Notes: a model not told the origin generated them from the letters alone. Shown: positions 41,491-51,898, counted from the first letter of the stretch. The stretch: 64,000 bases of DNA from Ascarosepion bandense (GCA_037127315.1 JBBBDQ010001451.1:476501-540500), one strand, 5' to 3'. Numbers and translations are program-made.

Positions 41491-43037
41491 AATTAGCAAT
41501 GAAATTTTTACCGAATAAAGATGAGCGTGTAATGCATAAATATTATGCAAAGTTATAAAATTTACATGATAGTATTTTTTAATAAAGATGAAATGGAACA
41601 AATGCAATAATGAAACAAAGGAAATAAGCTACTGGACAAAATATAATGGAACGATGTTAATAATTTGCATAAACTTTTAATTTACATTGTTAAAAAACTC
41701 GATGGAACTTTTCAACAATAAGTAAAAGTTCATTTATAATTAGGACTTTATTTTTAAGCAATTATTGGGAAATTCTACACGTAAAACGCTCTCTTTTGAA
41801 GAAAAATCTCATTATCGCTAATTATCAAGAAAAAGGTAAATTTCAGAAATTTCATATAATGATCATACGTCTAAAAGTGTCAGCAGTTCTGTAATTAGTA
41901 GGATAAAACGTTAGATGCAAAACCAAAAACCAGCAGACCCCCAAAAAAATTGCAAAGAGAAGATCGAAGAATTGTTAGAATATCTGTTAAAAACCGTTTT
42001 GACACTGTAACATCAATTGCCCGTGAATTTAATGAAGACACAAATAATAAGATCTGAAGGAAAACGGTTGCTCGTAGGTTAAAAGAATGCATGCTCGTAT
42101 TCCAGCTCCTATTCCAGCTTCGAAGCCTCTCATTTAAAAGCGAAACCAAAGGGCACACCTGGAGTATGCGAGAGAACATGTTGTTTGGACTGACGCACAA
42201 TGGGATGCAGTTCATTTCAGTGATGAGTCCAAGTTTACTATATTTGGTTCTGAGGGAAAAACTTACGTACGCCGTAGAACAGGTGAAAGACTCTCTTTTC
42301 AATGAGTCAAGAAGACCGTTAAGTTTGGTGGTGGCAGTGTGATGATGTGGGGAATGATATCATCTGCAGGGGTTGGCCCTATCATCTGCGTACATGGCAG
42401 TATCAATGCTGAGATTTACAAAAAGCTTATTCAGTATCATGTGGTACCGAGATTACACCATAATCTTTATGAATCTTCTATTTTCATGAAGGACGATGCA
42501 CCTTGCTATAAGGCTCAGAATGTTATGGATTTATTTGAAGAAGAATGAATCGCCTTAATGAATTGGCCAGCTCAGAGATCCGTTCTGAATCCAAAAGAAA
42601 ATGTTTGGAAGATAATTGGAGAAAGGGCTCAGAAAAGAAGTTTGAAAAACCAGGATCACCTATGGGAGTTATTGAAAGACGAATTGGAGGGAATTACTGC
42701 TGATGTTTCTAAGAAATTATTTAGATCACGTGGTCGACAATGCAGAGAAGTCATTGAAAATAAGGGGATGTTTACAAAATATTAGTTTTTGTTTGCAATC
42801 AAATATTAACAAGATCGGTCCTTAACTTTTGTCCAGTAGCTTATTTCCTTTGTTCCATTTAAACTTTATTTAAAAAATAAACTATTATTTAAATCTTTGT
42901 ACCTTTGTATAATATTTATGCATTACATCCTAATCTTTATTCGGTAAAATTTTCATAGCTAATCCTACATTACTTTTTCAGTAATACACACTTTTATGTC
43001 TTTGTTGTTTCTGTTCCTTATATTATGGCCGCTTCTG
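41418..43037 (+). mobile_element. Tc1-like transposon with ~210-bp inverted repeats (1620 bp)
   Basis: Ends CAGTAGCGGCCAT and ATGGCCGCTTCTG are flanked by TA on both sides (41416-41417, 43038-43039). Inverted repeats reach to about 41640 and from about 42825, with AATAAGCTACTGGACAAAA at their inner ends. Such long repeats are like the IR/DR class of Tc1 elements. The transposase between them is broken. Confidence 0.85.
41765..42785 (+). pseudogene. Tc1-like transposase, DDE type, inactivated
   Basis: N-terminal 'LSFEEKSLIIANYQEKG' (about 41792) is the start of the DNA-binding region. The catalytic region has 'VHFSDESKFTIFGSEGKTYV' (first D, about 42213), 'GGSVMMWGMISS', 'FMKDDAPCYKA' (second D, about 42485) and 'VLNPKENVW' (third residue E, about 42585). 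A stop at 42546-42548 separates the last two. At least four further stops or frameshifts lie in the N-terminal half. Confidence 0.85.
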
Positions 43038-43214
43038 TATGTCTAATTTCATCGCTTCCTCACATTTCCAAGTCAAGCAATATCGAGTCAAGTATTTTGG
43101 CCATAGTTCCAACTAACTGCTACTTGCGCACCTCCAAGGATGTCAAATGTCCCCAATACATCTTGCGTTGCAGAAATATTGCTGGAAATAATCTCAGTTG
43201 CGCAACCTGAAAAG

Positions 43215-43365
43215 AGACAAGAGCTTCTTTTTGGTAGTTGCTTTAATTTTCAGAAGCTATGTAGAGTAATGAGAGAGAGGAAACTTCCTTGGAAACACAG
43301 AAGAGAGTACTGGATTATTAAATTTTCCTGTTCTCCAATATGGCAGTGTAATATAAAATTTCTTT
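43215..43365 (+). pseudogene. RTE-like LINE fragment
   Basis: GAAACTTCCTTGGAAACACAG...GAGAGTACTGGATTATTA and CCAATATGGCAGTG are collinear with 44168-44240, the segment before the WTIS block of the RTE-like protein. Strongly decayed. Confidence 0.5.
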
Positions 43366-43529
43366 TTTGGGAATTAACAAAGATTTAGTGATATAAGTGT
43401 TACTAATAAACCAATAGTTAGGAGGGAAAACAGGTAGGTTCATACATAATGATAATTTGATGATATAACGTGAATATGAATTAGGGGATCAATTTCTAAA
43501 AATATTTTGTATTTAATATTCTGTACGAC

Positions 43530-44056
43530 ATTCTATCATCTAGATTTATTATCCAATGTAATGAATCATTATGTCTTCTATTCTAGCTAAGGCTTTGTTT
43601 TTTTCTTCATTTAATTTCATCTAATTTCCTTTGGCCGATTTATAATTCATAACTAGACCATCTAATCAATTTTCGAAATCCTTTATCTTCATTCTAAGCT
43701 TTTTTTTTTTTAATAATTCTGGTTTTTCCAGAGATTAATCCTGTTTATCTTTTAGACAGTGAAGCACTTTGTACATTCTGCATCAAAGGTAAGTATATTA
43801 TCTTCTTCCATCCTTCTGGGATTGTCCATTTCTTGCATCTTTCTAAATTAGCAAAATTATTTCTGGTTATATTTTATGTATCTATATGTTAATAGCAAAT
43901 AAGTTGGTAATCGTTGGTGACGATTAAGTGGCAGCAGGTGTCATGAAATCTTCAGTATCTGAACTGATCCCAGAAACGAGATACAGTAGCGGCCATGTTA
44001 TAATGAACGGAAACAACAAAGACATAAATATGTGTATTAATAAAAAAGTAATGCAT
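43530..44056. repeat. Segment duplicated from 40971-41490 (copy 2)
   Basis: Direct repeat of the transposon flank plus the first ~75 bp of the transposon (TA-CAGTAGCGGCCATGTTAT at 43984), with no right end following. The copy boundary inside the inverted repeat shows that the duplication happened after the Tc1-like insertion. Confidence 0.85.
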
Positions 44057-44139
44057 ATTACAACCAGTATAAAAACTGACCCCTCACTTTATGGATACAA
44101 CAGTTTTTATAGATTTGTATTCTTGGATCAGGATTCATT

Positions 44140-44660
44140 CTAAAAGCAGAGTAGAATATTGAGAGACAGGAAGATTTCGCTGAAACAGTGAAGAGAGTAC
44201 TTGATTGTTATGTGAGGCTGGTTCTTTAATATGGCAGCGAATGCTGGACAATCTCATCAAAGATGAAAGAGAGATTGGAAACAACTGAAATGTGTTTCTA
44301 CAGAAGGATACTGAGGATACCATGGACCGAACATGTGAACAACGATGAGTTTTTGGAGAGGATAGAAACGAAAAAGAAACTAATGATTAACATCAGGAGA
44401 AGACAGCTAAAGTTCCTTGGACATATAATGAGGAAGACGAGCTTGGAGAATTTAGTACTCACAAGTCAAATAGAGGGAAAGACACACAGGATAAAAAAAA
44501 ATCCGTAACGTACTCGATGGGTTTGAGCAAATGGATGGCAGATCGGGGTTTGGAAGGGGCAACAGGAGAAAGCCAGTTAAAAGCTACTATGGATAGGGAG
44601 ATGTGAAAGGCAATGATCGCTTACGTCATGAAGTGACGCAGCACATAGATGATGTAGAGG
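44140..44660 (+). pseudogene. RTE-like LINE, C-terminal part
   Basis: Readable 'MKERLETTEMCFYRRILRIP', 'WTEHVNNDEFLERIETKKKL', 'RRRQLKFLGHIMRKTSLENL', 'TSQIEGKTHR' (44263-44490), then a frame change and the final 'DREM' to 'MIAYVMK' region. Best preserved of the eight RTE-like fragments here. Confidence 0.85.
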
Positions 44661-44869
44661 AAGAAGAAATGCACCTATGCATATTTGTCTGCTATATCTG
44701 CACGAAGTTCTGATCCCAAGAGTCCGCAAAGTAATCTGTCATGGCTGCTCTTAGACACAGGTGAAAAATTAGGCTTATTGCTCTACAACTAATTTTAGAA
44801 TTAGTTCGAACTTCTGTTCTCATCTTAGTTGATATAGGTTTTATAGACACAACGTTTCGGGCAAGTACC

Positions 44870-45115
44870 CTCTGGTCATCATCAGGTACCCATAGATTGG
44901 CTGATGTGGAATATCTCGTTGATTATTGCGAAATATTCTGTGAAATTAATTATTATTCTTTCATGTTGGAATTTGGTACTCTCACTACAAATTCCAAGGA
45001 TCGAACTCATGACCACTAGATGATACTAACAGATGTATAACCAACTACTATATCCTCTACGCCACCGTCCCGTAACAGATGTATAACCAACTACTATATT
45101 CACTACGCCACCACT
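44870..45115 (-). mobile_element. Possible tRNA-headed element with hammerhead-like core
   Basis: Minus strand: GGTGGCGTAGAGGATATAG (A-box-like, about 45060-45042, with a 35-bp direct duplicate at 45115-45080), B box GAGTTCGATCCTTGG (45009-44995). About 65 bp further on come CTGATGA (about 44923), GGGTACTTGCCC hairpin and GAAACG (about 44891). The order head-then-hammerhead repeats that of 38690-38828, but stem II is not contiguous with the core and stem I is not found. Confidence 0.45.
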
Positions 45116-45217
45116 TTAGTGGTGTATTTTTGGAGCCTTTTATATTCAGTGTCAGATGGATTTTTACAACTGGATTATGTTATTGGGTTCGTAATTAGTA
45201 TTTATTGTCGTAATTAG

Positions 45218-45356
45218 TATTTATTTCTGAGATGAGTAATTAACTCCCATATTGTGGATACATTTATATTCTTGAGATTGGAATTATTTCGAATTTTTCT
45301 AAAAGTTCAAAACAATTCCAAGATTATTGAAAATTACTCATCTCAGAAATAAATAC
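45218..45356. repeat. Hairpin repeat with perfect 25-bp ends
   Basis: GTATTTATTTCTGAGATGAG+TAATT (45218-45242) is exactly complementary to 45332-45356. Partly complementary sequence continues inward. It ends 27 bp before the 39-bp minisatellite. Confidence 0.8.
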
Positions 45357-45383
45357 AAATCATGCGCTTTGTCAGTGAAGATG

Positions 45384-45760
45384 GTCGTCTACCGCCTGAT
45401 CTTCCCTTGGCTCCAACTGTTTGTCGTCTACCGCCTGATCCTCCCTTGGCTCCAACTGTTTGTCGTCTACCGCCTGATCCTCCCTTGGCTCCAACTGTTT
45501 GTCGTCTACCGCCTGATCCTCCCTTGGCTCCAACTGTTTGTCGTCTACCGCCTGATCCTCCCTTGGCTCCAACTGTTTGTCGTCTACCGCCTGATCCTCT
45601 CTTGGCTCCAACTGTTTGTCGTCTACCGCCTGATCCTCCCTTGGCTCCAACTGTTTGTCGTCTACCGCCTGATCCTCTCTTGGCTCCAACTGTTTGTCGT
45701 CTACCGCCTGATCCTCCCTTGGCTCCAACTGTTTGTCGTCTACCGCCTGATCCTCCCTTG
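45384..45760. repeat. 39-bp GC-rich minisatellite, about 9.7 copies
   Basis: Unit GTCGTCTACCGCCTGATCCT + CCCTTGGCTCCAACTGTTT repeated with only C/T changes, so the array is young or homogenised. Since 39 = 13 codons, four frames stay open (for example RLPPDPPLAPTVC repeats). No start context, splice site or neighbouring exon supports a gene. Confidence 0.95.
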
Positions 45761-45884
45761 ATCATTGGCAGTAGGGAATACTTGTATCCGTGGGCGCATA
45801 AAGCACTATTTTATCATAATGTTAATTGCGTTCATATTTTTGCCAGTTCAGTGAAACCACTGACAATGTGTTACGAATAATAAC

Positions 45885-46075
45885 AGTCAGTCAGTTAAGT
45901 GCCATACGTGATACACGCTTGCGCGATCATGTCTCGAAAGAGACAAGACTGACTGGGAAGAAGATTATCCCGCAGTAGTTTGTCATTGCTTTCTGCGGTA
46001 GACTGGTTGCCAGCCAAGGCTATAGAAACCAATCTTTCCTGTTATTTGACTCATAGGTAAAGAGAAAAGAAATCT
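45885..46075 (-). mobile_element. tRNA SINE, 3' half, minus
   Basis: CAGTCAGTCAGTTAAG to the CATAGGTAAAGAGAAAAG point; outer half of the third SINE-hairpin-SINE composite. Confidence 0.8.
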
Positions 46076-46094
46076 ATTATATTATTGTGTAGTA

Positions 46095-46155
46095 ATTAGT
46101 GGGGGATCGGTTTCCTATTGTTATGAAGTAATAAACTGATCCCCGACTTTATGAC
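46095..46155. repeat. GGGGGATC hairpin unit
   Basis: AATTAGTGGGGGATCGG...AACTGATCCCCGACTTTATG, followed by AAATAAGCCTTAATC and the SINE end. Third SINE-linked copy of the hairpin. Confidence 0.75.
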
Positions 46156-46190
46156 CAAATAAGCCTTAATCATTAGTCCAACTAGTATAT

Positions 46191-46500
46191 TCAGTCAGTC
46201 AGTTAAGTGCCATACGTGATACACGCTTGGGCGATCATGTCTCGAAAGAGACAGGACTGACTGGGAAGAAGATTACCCCGCAGTAGGTTGCCATTGCTAT
46301 CTGCGGTAGACTGGTTGCCGACCAAAGTTATAGAACCCAATCTGTCCTGCTATTTAACCCATAACTGGAAAGAAGAGACGGATTAATACCTTTCCCAAGG
46401 GTATTTGTGCGCAAGTGAATATAATGGATTCAACTGGAATTCGAACTCGGCTCCCCGGTTTCTCGTTCCGAGCCGATATCCACTGTACCACAAAGCACAT
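46191..46500 (-). mobile_element. tRNA SINE, minus, full length
   Basis: CAGTCAGTCAGTTAAGTGCC through the body to CACTGTACCACAAAGCACAT, with B box region GGAATTCGAACTCGG. Confidence 0.85.
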
Positions 46501-47150
46501 AATTCTTAAAAGAACAAGCAATCAGTGAATAATCCTTTGTCTTCATTTTCTCCATTGGAAAGCACAGTAACGTTAACTGAGACAATGTGAGATATTGCGA
46601 CATGTCCTTGTTATCATCCATTATCCAATAGCCATTCTTACGTTTTCCCCTCGGTGTTAATGGATATCATGTTTTTAAAATACCGTTCTCTCCAGAACTT
46701 TACACTGCACAACACACCGAGACGAATGAAGATCGCGTCGTCATTCTGTCTGCATGGATAAAGACATTAAATCCTCCTTTGTCATTTGAAGGATGAGCTG
46801 ATATAAATTTGTGGCGGCTTTAGTGAAATTCTTTTCCTAACTCGATACCAAATTCTTTCTCTACCTATTACCAAAGAAATCGTTTCCTCTTCGACTGAAT
46901 ATTTGGATACCGGTGCGGAGAGGAACAAACATTCGGATCTATTTTCTCGTGCAGATGCGTCCAAAGAGAAGCAGTCTTTTGCTTTGTTTATTTAGACAAA
47001 CGCGGATATCAAATGTGTTTAGATTAGAAGTGAACGGATATAATTTTGTGGGTTTATAATAATGTCGGAAAGAGATATATTGCCTGTGACTCTTCAAACA
47101 TATTTGGTAACCGAGAGTTTCACAGATATATTTGTATATTTTTATTTCAT
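46501..47150. other. No recognised element
   Basis: Non-coding; nothing recognised. Confidence 0.5.
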
Positions 47151-47154
47151 CTAT

Positions 47155-47216
47155 CTGTCGATCTATCTATCTATGCTTGTTTAAATCTATCCATATAGCT
47201 ATCTATGTTTGTTCAC

Positions 47217-47260
<44 letters not shown>

Positions 47261-47272
47261 CTAGTCTGTTCA

Positions 47273-47311
<39 letters not shown>

Positions 47312-47325
47312 GTTTGTTTGTTTAC

Positions 47326-47389
<64 letters not shown>

Positions 47390-47438
47390 CAGTCTGTTCA
47401 TATCTATCTATCTATCTATCTATCTCAGTCTGTTCATC

Positions 47439-47480
<42 letters not shown>

Positions 47481-47522
47481 GCTTGTTTAAATTTATCCAT
47501 ATAGCTATCTATGTTTGTTCAC

Positions 47523-47580
<58 letters not shown>

Positions 47581-47593
47581 TTCAGTCTGTTCA

Positions 47594-47652
<59 letters not shown>

Positions 47653-47669
47653 GTATTTCAGTCTGTTCA

Positions 47670-47732
<63 letters not shown>

Positions 47733-47785
47733 TTCAGTCTGTTCATATCTATCTATCTATCTATCTATCTATTTCAGTCTGTTCA

Positions 47786-47837
<52 letters not shown>

Positions 47838-47849
47838 ACTGTCTCTTCA

Positions 47850-47904
<55 letters not shown>

Positions 47905-47917
47905 TTCAGTCTGTTCA

Positions 47918-47970
<53 letters not shown>

Positions 47971-47972
47971 GT
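47155..47972. repeat. (ATCT)n megasatellite with regular CAGTCTGTTCATA interruptions
   Basis: About 800 bp of ATCT arrays broken every 40-90 bp by (TTT)CAGTCTGTTCATA or related GTTTGTTCACA/GCTTGTTTAAAT linkers. Hence there is a second-order repeat of array plus linker. A 325-codon frame (YLSIYLSI) spans it and is an artefact. Confidence 0.95.
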
Positions 47973-48139
47973 TGAAGTATATATGGTCATGTGAATCCGA
48001 ATCACCCCAGAGAATCACCAACAACCGACACAAATCCATCCAATTTCGTTTAAGTACCAACGCTAGCCATTCGACATTTTTGACAATTTTAAAATTAAAT
48101 ACTTATTAAAATTGAATGCTTTAGAAAAAAGTAAACTCA

Positions 48140-48386
48140 TTACTATATACGATAAATTTTGTTACGAAGATGTGTGTCATTGGCAGGATTCGAACCTGCG
48201 ACAACTATCAAGACATTTTCGTCACAAAATTTATGGTAAATAATCGTGCCGGTAGAAATAAATATATAATACTCTTTGATTATGAACAGAACATCTACTC
48301 AAATACGAGTATCGTTAAAAAATAATATTCAAACAAATTGTCGGTTGTTGATAACCATTTCGTTTTTCTTCGTGAATTTCCGATAC

Positions 48387-48390
<4 letters not shown>
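48140..48390. repeat. tRNA-like repeat related to 4821-5055
   Basis: ACGATAAATTTTGTTACGAA, GGCAGGATTCGAACCTGCGAC (minus-strand B box and T arm, 48182-48202) and ATCTACTCAAATACGAGTATC are shared with the inverted repeat at 4821-5110. Only one arm is present. It ends at an (AT)n run (48390-48434). Confidence 0.6.
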
Positions 48391-48434
<44 letters not shown>

Positions 48435-48437
<3 letters not shown>

Positions 48438-48837
48438 GCATATTAAATCAACAACCTCATTAACATATTAATAATTTGGTAGAAAAAATAATGTCTTCTG
48501 TTGCCATTTCATCAAATTTGATACTTTTAAAAAAAAATTAAACCAATTGCATATGAAAATTTTAATATCAGTATGATTAATAGTAGAAGATTGATTTGAA
48601 GCATGATTTCTATGATAATGGTGATAATGATGATGATCTCTGTGTAGAATTAAACGTTATCAAAAAAATTCTAAATTCTGTTAATTATATTTCCCAAGGA
48701 ACACACAAACACACAAGCTTATATATATAGCACACTCACTATACAATCCAGGTAAATTCCGATAGAGACGAACTCAAGAGAACTCAATTTTAAATTAATT
48801 TATTTAATTTAATTAATAATTAAGTAATATAATTTAT
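48435..48837. other. No recognised element
   Basis: AT-rich non-coding sequence. Confidence 0.5.
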
Positions 48838-48945
48838 GAAAGATTTTAGATTATTACAATAAGTAATATATATTTCACCGCGTCCTGATGTTATTATCGC
48901 TGCTCGTCACACGGTAATTGTACAACAGTTAGTCCTCAAAATCCC
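48838..48945 (-). mobile_element. Hammerhead-bearing repeat, 3' end only
   Basis: Minus-strand match to the end of 49187-49727: ACAATTACCG, GTGACGA, GC..GCGG, TGAAAT, ATATATATT, ACTTATTGTAATAATC. The core has C3 changed to G and stem I has only two pairs, so this hammerhead is inactive. Confidence 0.6.
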
Positions 48946-48949
48946 TTTC

Positions 48950-48997
48950 GAGACATGATCGTCCAAGCGTGTTTTACGTATGGCACTTAACTGACTG

Positions 48998-48998
<1 letters not shown>
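48950..48998 (+). mobile_element. tRNA SINE, 3' tail only
   Basis: AGACATGATCGTCCAAGCGTG to GGCACTTAACTGACTG, the last ~50 bp of the SINE, running into a (CA)n array. Confidence 0.75.

Positions 48999-49072
<74 letters not shown>
48999..49072. repeat. (CA)n(TA)n microsatellite
   Basis: About 30 CA units then a short TA run. Confidence 0.95.
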
Positions 49073-49073
<1 letters not shown>

Positions 49074-49186
49074 GTATTCATATACATATGTATTTATATA
49101 TACATGTATGCATCAAACAAAATTTCTCCAAGACGTAATGATAATTATAATAATAATAATAATAGTAATAATAATAATAACCCCGG

Positions 49187-49716
49187 TATATTTGAAATTA
49201 AATTTCATAGTCAAATTTTTCCGTTTTTTTCTAAGAGAACATTTAGAAGGTTTGAGACGCTGTTACGATAAATGGTATCAACATTGATTTCTCATGATAC
49301 TGTATTTCCTTTTTTTGTATCTCTGTTTCCGCCTTTTTCTTTTTTTTTTCTTTTTTCTCTTTTTATGTTTGTCTACCTTTTCTTTATCCTTTCTCTTTTT
49401 CTCTTCGTTTATCCTTTTCTTTATCCTTTCTATCTCTTCTTTATCCTTTCTCTTTTTTTTCTTTGTCTATCTTTTCTTTATCCTTGCTTTACTCTTTCTT
49501 TTCGAATGGACGAGAAATTTTCGTAAGTAACTGTTAAAAATGTCTATTGTAATATGGACATGTGAAGGTCTCTGTAAAATAAAATAAAAGAAAAGAAATT
49601 TTGTGGGAAGAGATTTTTTAGGACCAGCTGTTGTACCATTTGGGTCTGACAAGCCGCGATAATAACTTGAGAACGCGATGAAATATGTATTACCCATTGT
49701 AAAAATCTAAAATCTT

Positions 49717-49727
<11 letters not shown>
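49187..49727 (+). mobile_element. Hammerhead-bearing repeat, ~540 bp, plus copy
   Basis: Collinear with the minus-strand copy at 53161-53700: AAATTTCATAGT, GGTATCAACATTGATTTCTC, a TTTTC/TTCTT-rich middle, then ACGAGAAATTTTCGTA, GTTGTACCATTTGGGTCTGA and the hammerhead. It ends TAAAATCTTTTATA at an (AT)n run. Upstream of both is a (TAA)n-containing stretch with CATCAAACAAAAT. It has no coding capacity of its own. Its position beside PLE coding sequence at 55845-56870 suggests a PLE terminal repeat (inference). Confidence 0.7.
49641..49696 (+). ncRNA. Type-I hammerhead ribozyme with compensatory stem I pair
   Basis: TGGGT (49641-49645), CTGACAA (49646-49652), GCCGC...GCGAT (weakened stem II), GAAA (49680-49683), TA-TG-TA (stem III), TT (cleavage after 49691), ACCCA (49692-49696). 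TGGGT/ACCCA pairs perfectly, while the sister copy has TGGAT/ATCCA, a G-C for A-T exchange. The core G8 is A here, so this copy is probably inactive. Confidence 0.72.

Positions 49728-49768
<41 letters not shown>
49721..49768. repeat. (AT)n microsatellite
   Basis: AT run at the 3' end of the hammerhead repeat. Confidence 0.95.
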
Positions 49769-49770
<2 letters not shown>

Positions 49771-50434
49771 CACCTTGGCGTGATGTAATGATTAGCAAGC
49801 TCGTTTCGCTAGAATCATTATAACTGAGTAAATTTATTTACCTCTTTCTTCTGAAAGAAATTTGTATCTATATTAATTAAAAATGCTGAATTTATCCATT
49901 TCAAATCTGATATAGATTATATTGACGTAAGTTAATTTTTATTTTTGATCTTAACTTTGAACTCGCATAAAATATTCTGTTCAATCGTATAATCTCTTTC
50001 GCGCAATTTTTTTAATCCTACAAATTGCCTTTGAAATTTCACTCGCTCGATCGACTCAGACAACTAAAAAGTTAATAGGGCGGTTAAAGTTCATTGCTTC
50101 ACTCGCCCGCGGTTGATTAAAAAGTACAAATTTATGCTATTATTAAGAAGAATTATCAAACTTTGTTCTTATTAGTTTGTTTAAATGGCTAAAATCCTTT
50201 CTAACACGTTCGAAATTTTAATTAAAAATTCATTCTTTGGTTTTCCGTTAGCAATTCACGATATGTTTACCTAAGACAACTGTTAAGAAAATGGAGTCGG
50301 TCGAATAAAATAATTTTTTGGTCGAGTAAATGTTTTTTCAAAACTCAAATGCTGCCTACAAATATTCTTTAAATCAGAGTCATGAGCGTAGGGGGAATTC
50401 GCCTCTAGGTTTTAACGGAATATCACTTTTTTTT
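49769..50434. other. No recognised element
   Basis: AT-rich non-coding sequence. Confidence 0.5.
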
Positions 50435-50520
50435 TTTATAATCATTTCACCCCGAGCAAGGCGGAAACGCCACTGATTTGCAGGGGGTTACATAAATGTA
50501 AAAAGATTCAGGAATGTTTT
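50435..50520 (-). mobile_element. LINE 3' end, severely truncated
   Basis: TATAATCATTTCACCCCGAG, GGCGGAAACGCCACTGATT and GGGGGTTACATAAA match the 3' end of the LINEs at 39930 and 61722. Only ~85 bp are present. Confidence 0.75.
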
Positions 50521-51394
50521 TTACTTTCAGTTTAGACCTTTTCTTTATATCGTCCATATTTTGAATATATTACATTTTTCTCTAAAATAATCTTTAGTTT
50601 CAAATTCAAACATTCATTTTTCGCTGGAATTTCACGAACAAACTTTCCTAAAATTTTATTAAAAAGATAAAAGCAAGCAAAGAGAAATCGAGGCAACCAT
50701 TGTTATTTTTATTAAGAGGCAACAGACGATATTCTTTAGCCGTTGGTTGCATCCGACTAAATTACCAAGTATTTAGTCAGGAATTAGTAAAAATAACTTT
50801 AATTAGAAGAAACAGACTTTTTGACAAAGAATTTAGTATAAAAAGATTGAGTTTAGTTAAAGAATAACAATGACATCAAAAGAATCTTTTAAAGCTAATC
50901 AAATGTTAATTAAGGGAAAATGGTCGACTAATTTTGCGCTGTGACAACCATTCATTTGGAGGGGTTATTAATCAATGATGCACTTTGATTTATCTGCGAC
51001 ACTAGTATTCTTAAAAGGGCGAATCCCTTTTGGGCTGACTGCATTTGTTTAATCGTCACCTGTATGAATGATATTTAAAAGTTAATTTTAATCGTCTTTG
51101 AGGTTGTATGAAAATACTTGTATTGGCAGAGATAACAAGCACAGAAGACATTTTAAGTTTTCTAAAATAAAAAAGAATAAAAAGAAATAATTTTCATTAA
51201 AATCTGACTAAATCAACCTTCTAACTATAACCGATCTTTAAACCATCACCTTTTTGGCATTAAATGACCCACAAAAGTTTATATGACGTTAAACAAAATT
51301 TACAATTCAAACTGGTGAATGATTACTCAAACACGTAACAATTTCATGAAGGTTTTTATATCCAAAATGCTAGCACGTAATTGTCTATTTTATC
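50521..51394. other. No recognised element
   Basis: AT-rich non-coding sequence. Confidence 0.5.
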
Positions 51395-51800
51395 AGCTTG
51401 TCCGTTATTTTACGAAGGAAGACCTGAAGCAACTAAAATGTAGATCTACAGAAGGATGCTGAGGATTCCATGGACGGAATACACGAGCAAAGACGAGATT
51501 TTGGAGAGGATGGACACAAACAGGAAACTTATACATAACATCAGGAAAAGACAGCTGAAGATTCTGGGACATGTAATGAGGACGTATGGCATGGAAAACC
51601 TGATACTCACAGGACGGATAGAAATGAAGAGAGACAAGGAAAAGTAACGCGTGTCATACTTGATAGATTTAAGCAGATAAATGTTGGAGAGAGGACTGAA
51701 TGTTATAGCAGGAGAAGTGGTATTAAGAGCCACAAAGGAATGGGAAGACGTGGAGGGCCATTATCGCCTACGTTCTGAAGGTACATAGCACATAGAAGAA
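51395..51800 (+). pseudogene. RTE-like LINE, C-terminal part
   Basis: 'MLRIPWTEYTSKDEILERMD' then 'RKRQLKILGHVMRTYGMENL', 'TGRIEMKRDKEK' and a stop, with the final 'YRLRSE' region in another frame near 51765. An (AAG)n array follows, possibly grown from an A/G-rich tail. Confidence 0.8.
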
Positions 51801-51824
51801 GAAGAATATAAAAAGGACAAGGCA

Positions 51825-51898
51825 TGACGAAGAAGAAGAAGAAGAAGAAGAAGAAGAAGAAGAAGAAGAAGAAAAAGAAGAAGAAGAAGAAGAAGAAG
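51825..51898. repeat. (GAA)n microsatellite
   Basis: About 22 GAA triplets with one interruption, at the 3' side of the RTE-like fragment. Confidence 0.95.

Noticed and set aside
45327..45880. A real repetitive-protein gene over the 39-bp array
   Set aside because: Four frames on both strands are equally open and there is no start, splice or flanking exon evidence.
47132..48109. A 325-codon protein-coding gene
   Set aside because: The frame is open only because the (ATCT)n array lacks stops in several frames; composition is pure YLSI repeat.
48969..49271. A coding region with poly-HT and poly-N runs
   Set aside because: Derived from the adjacent (CA)n and (TAA)n microsatellites and the 540-bp repeat.
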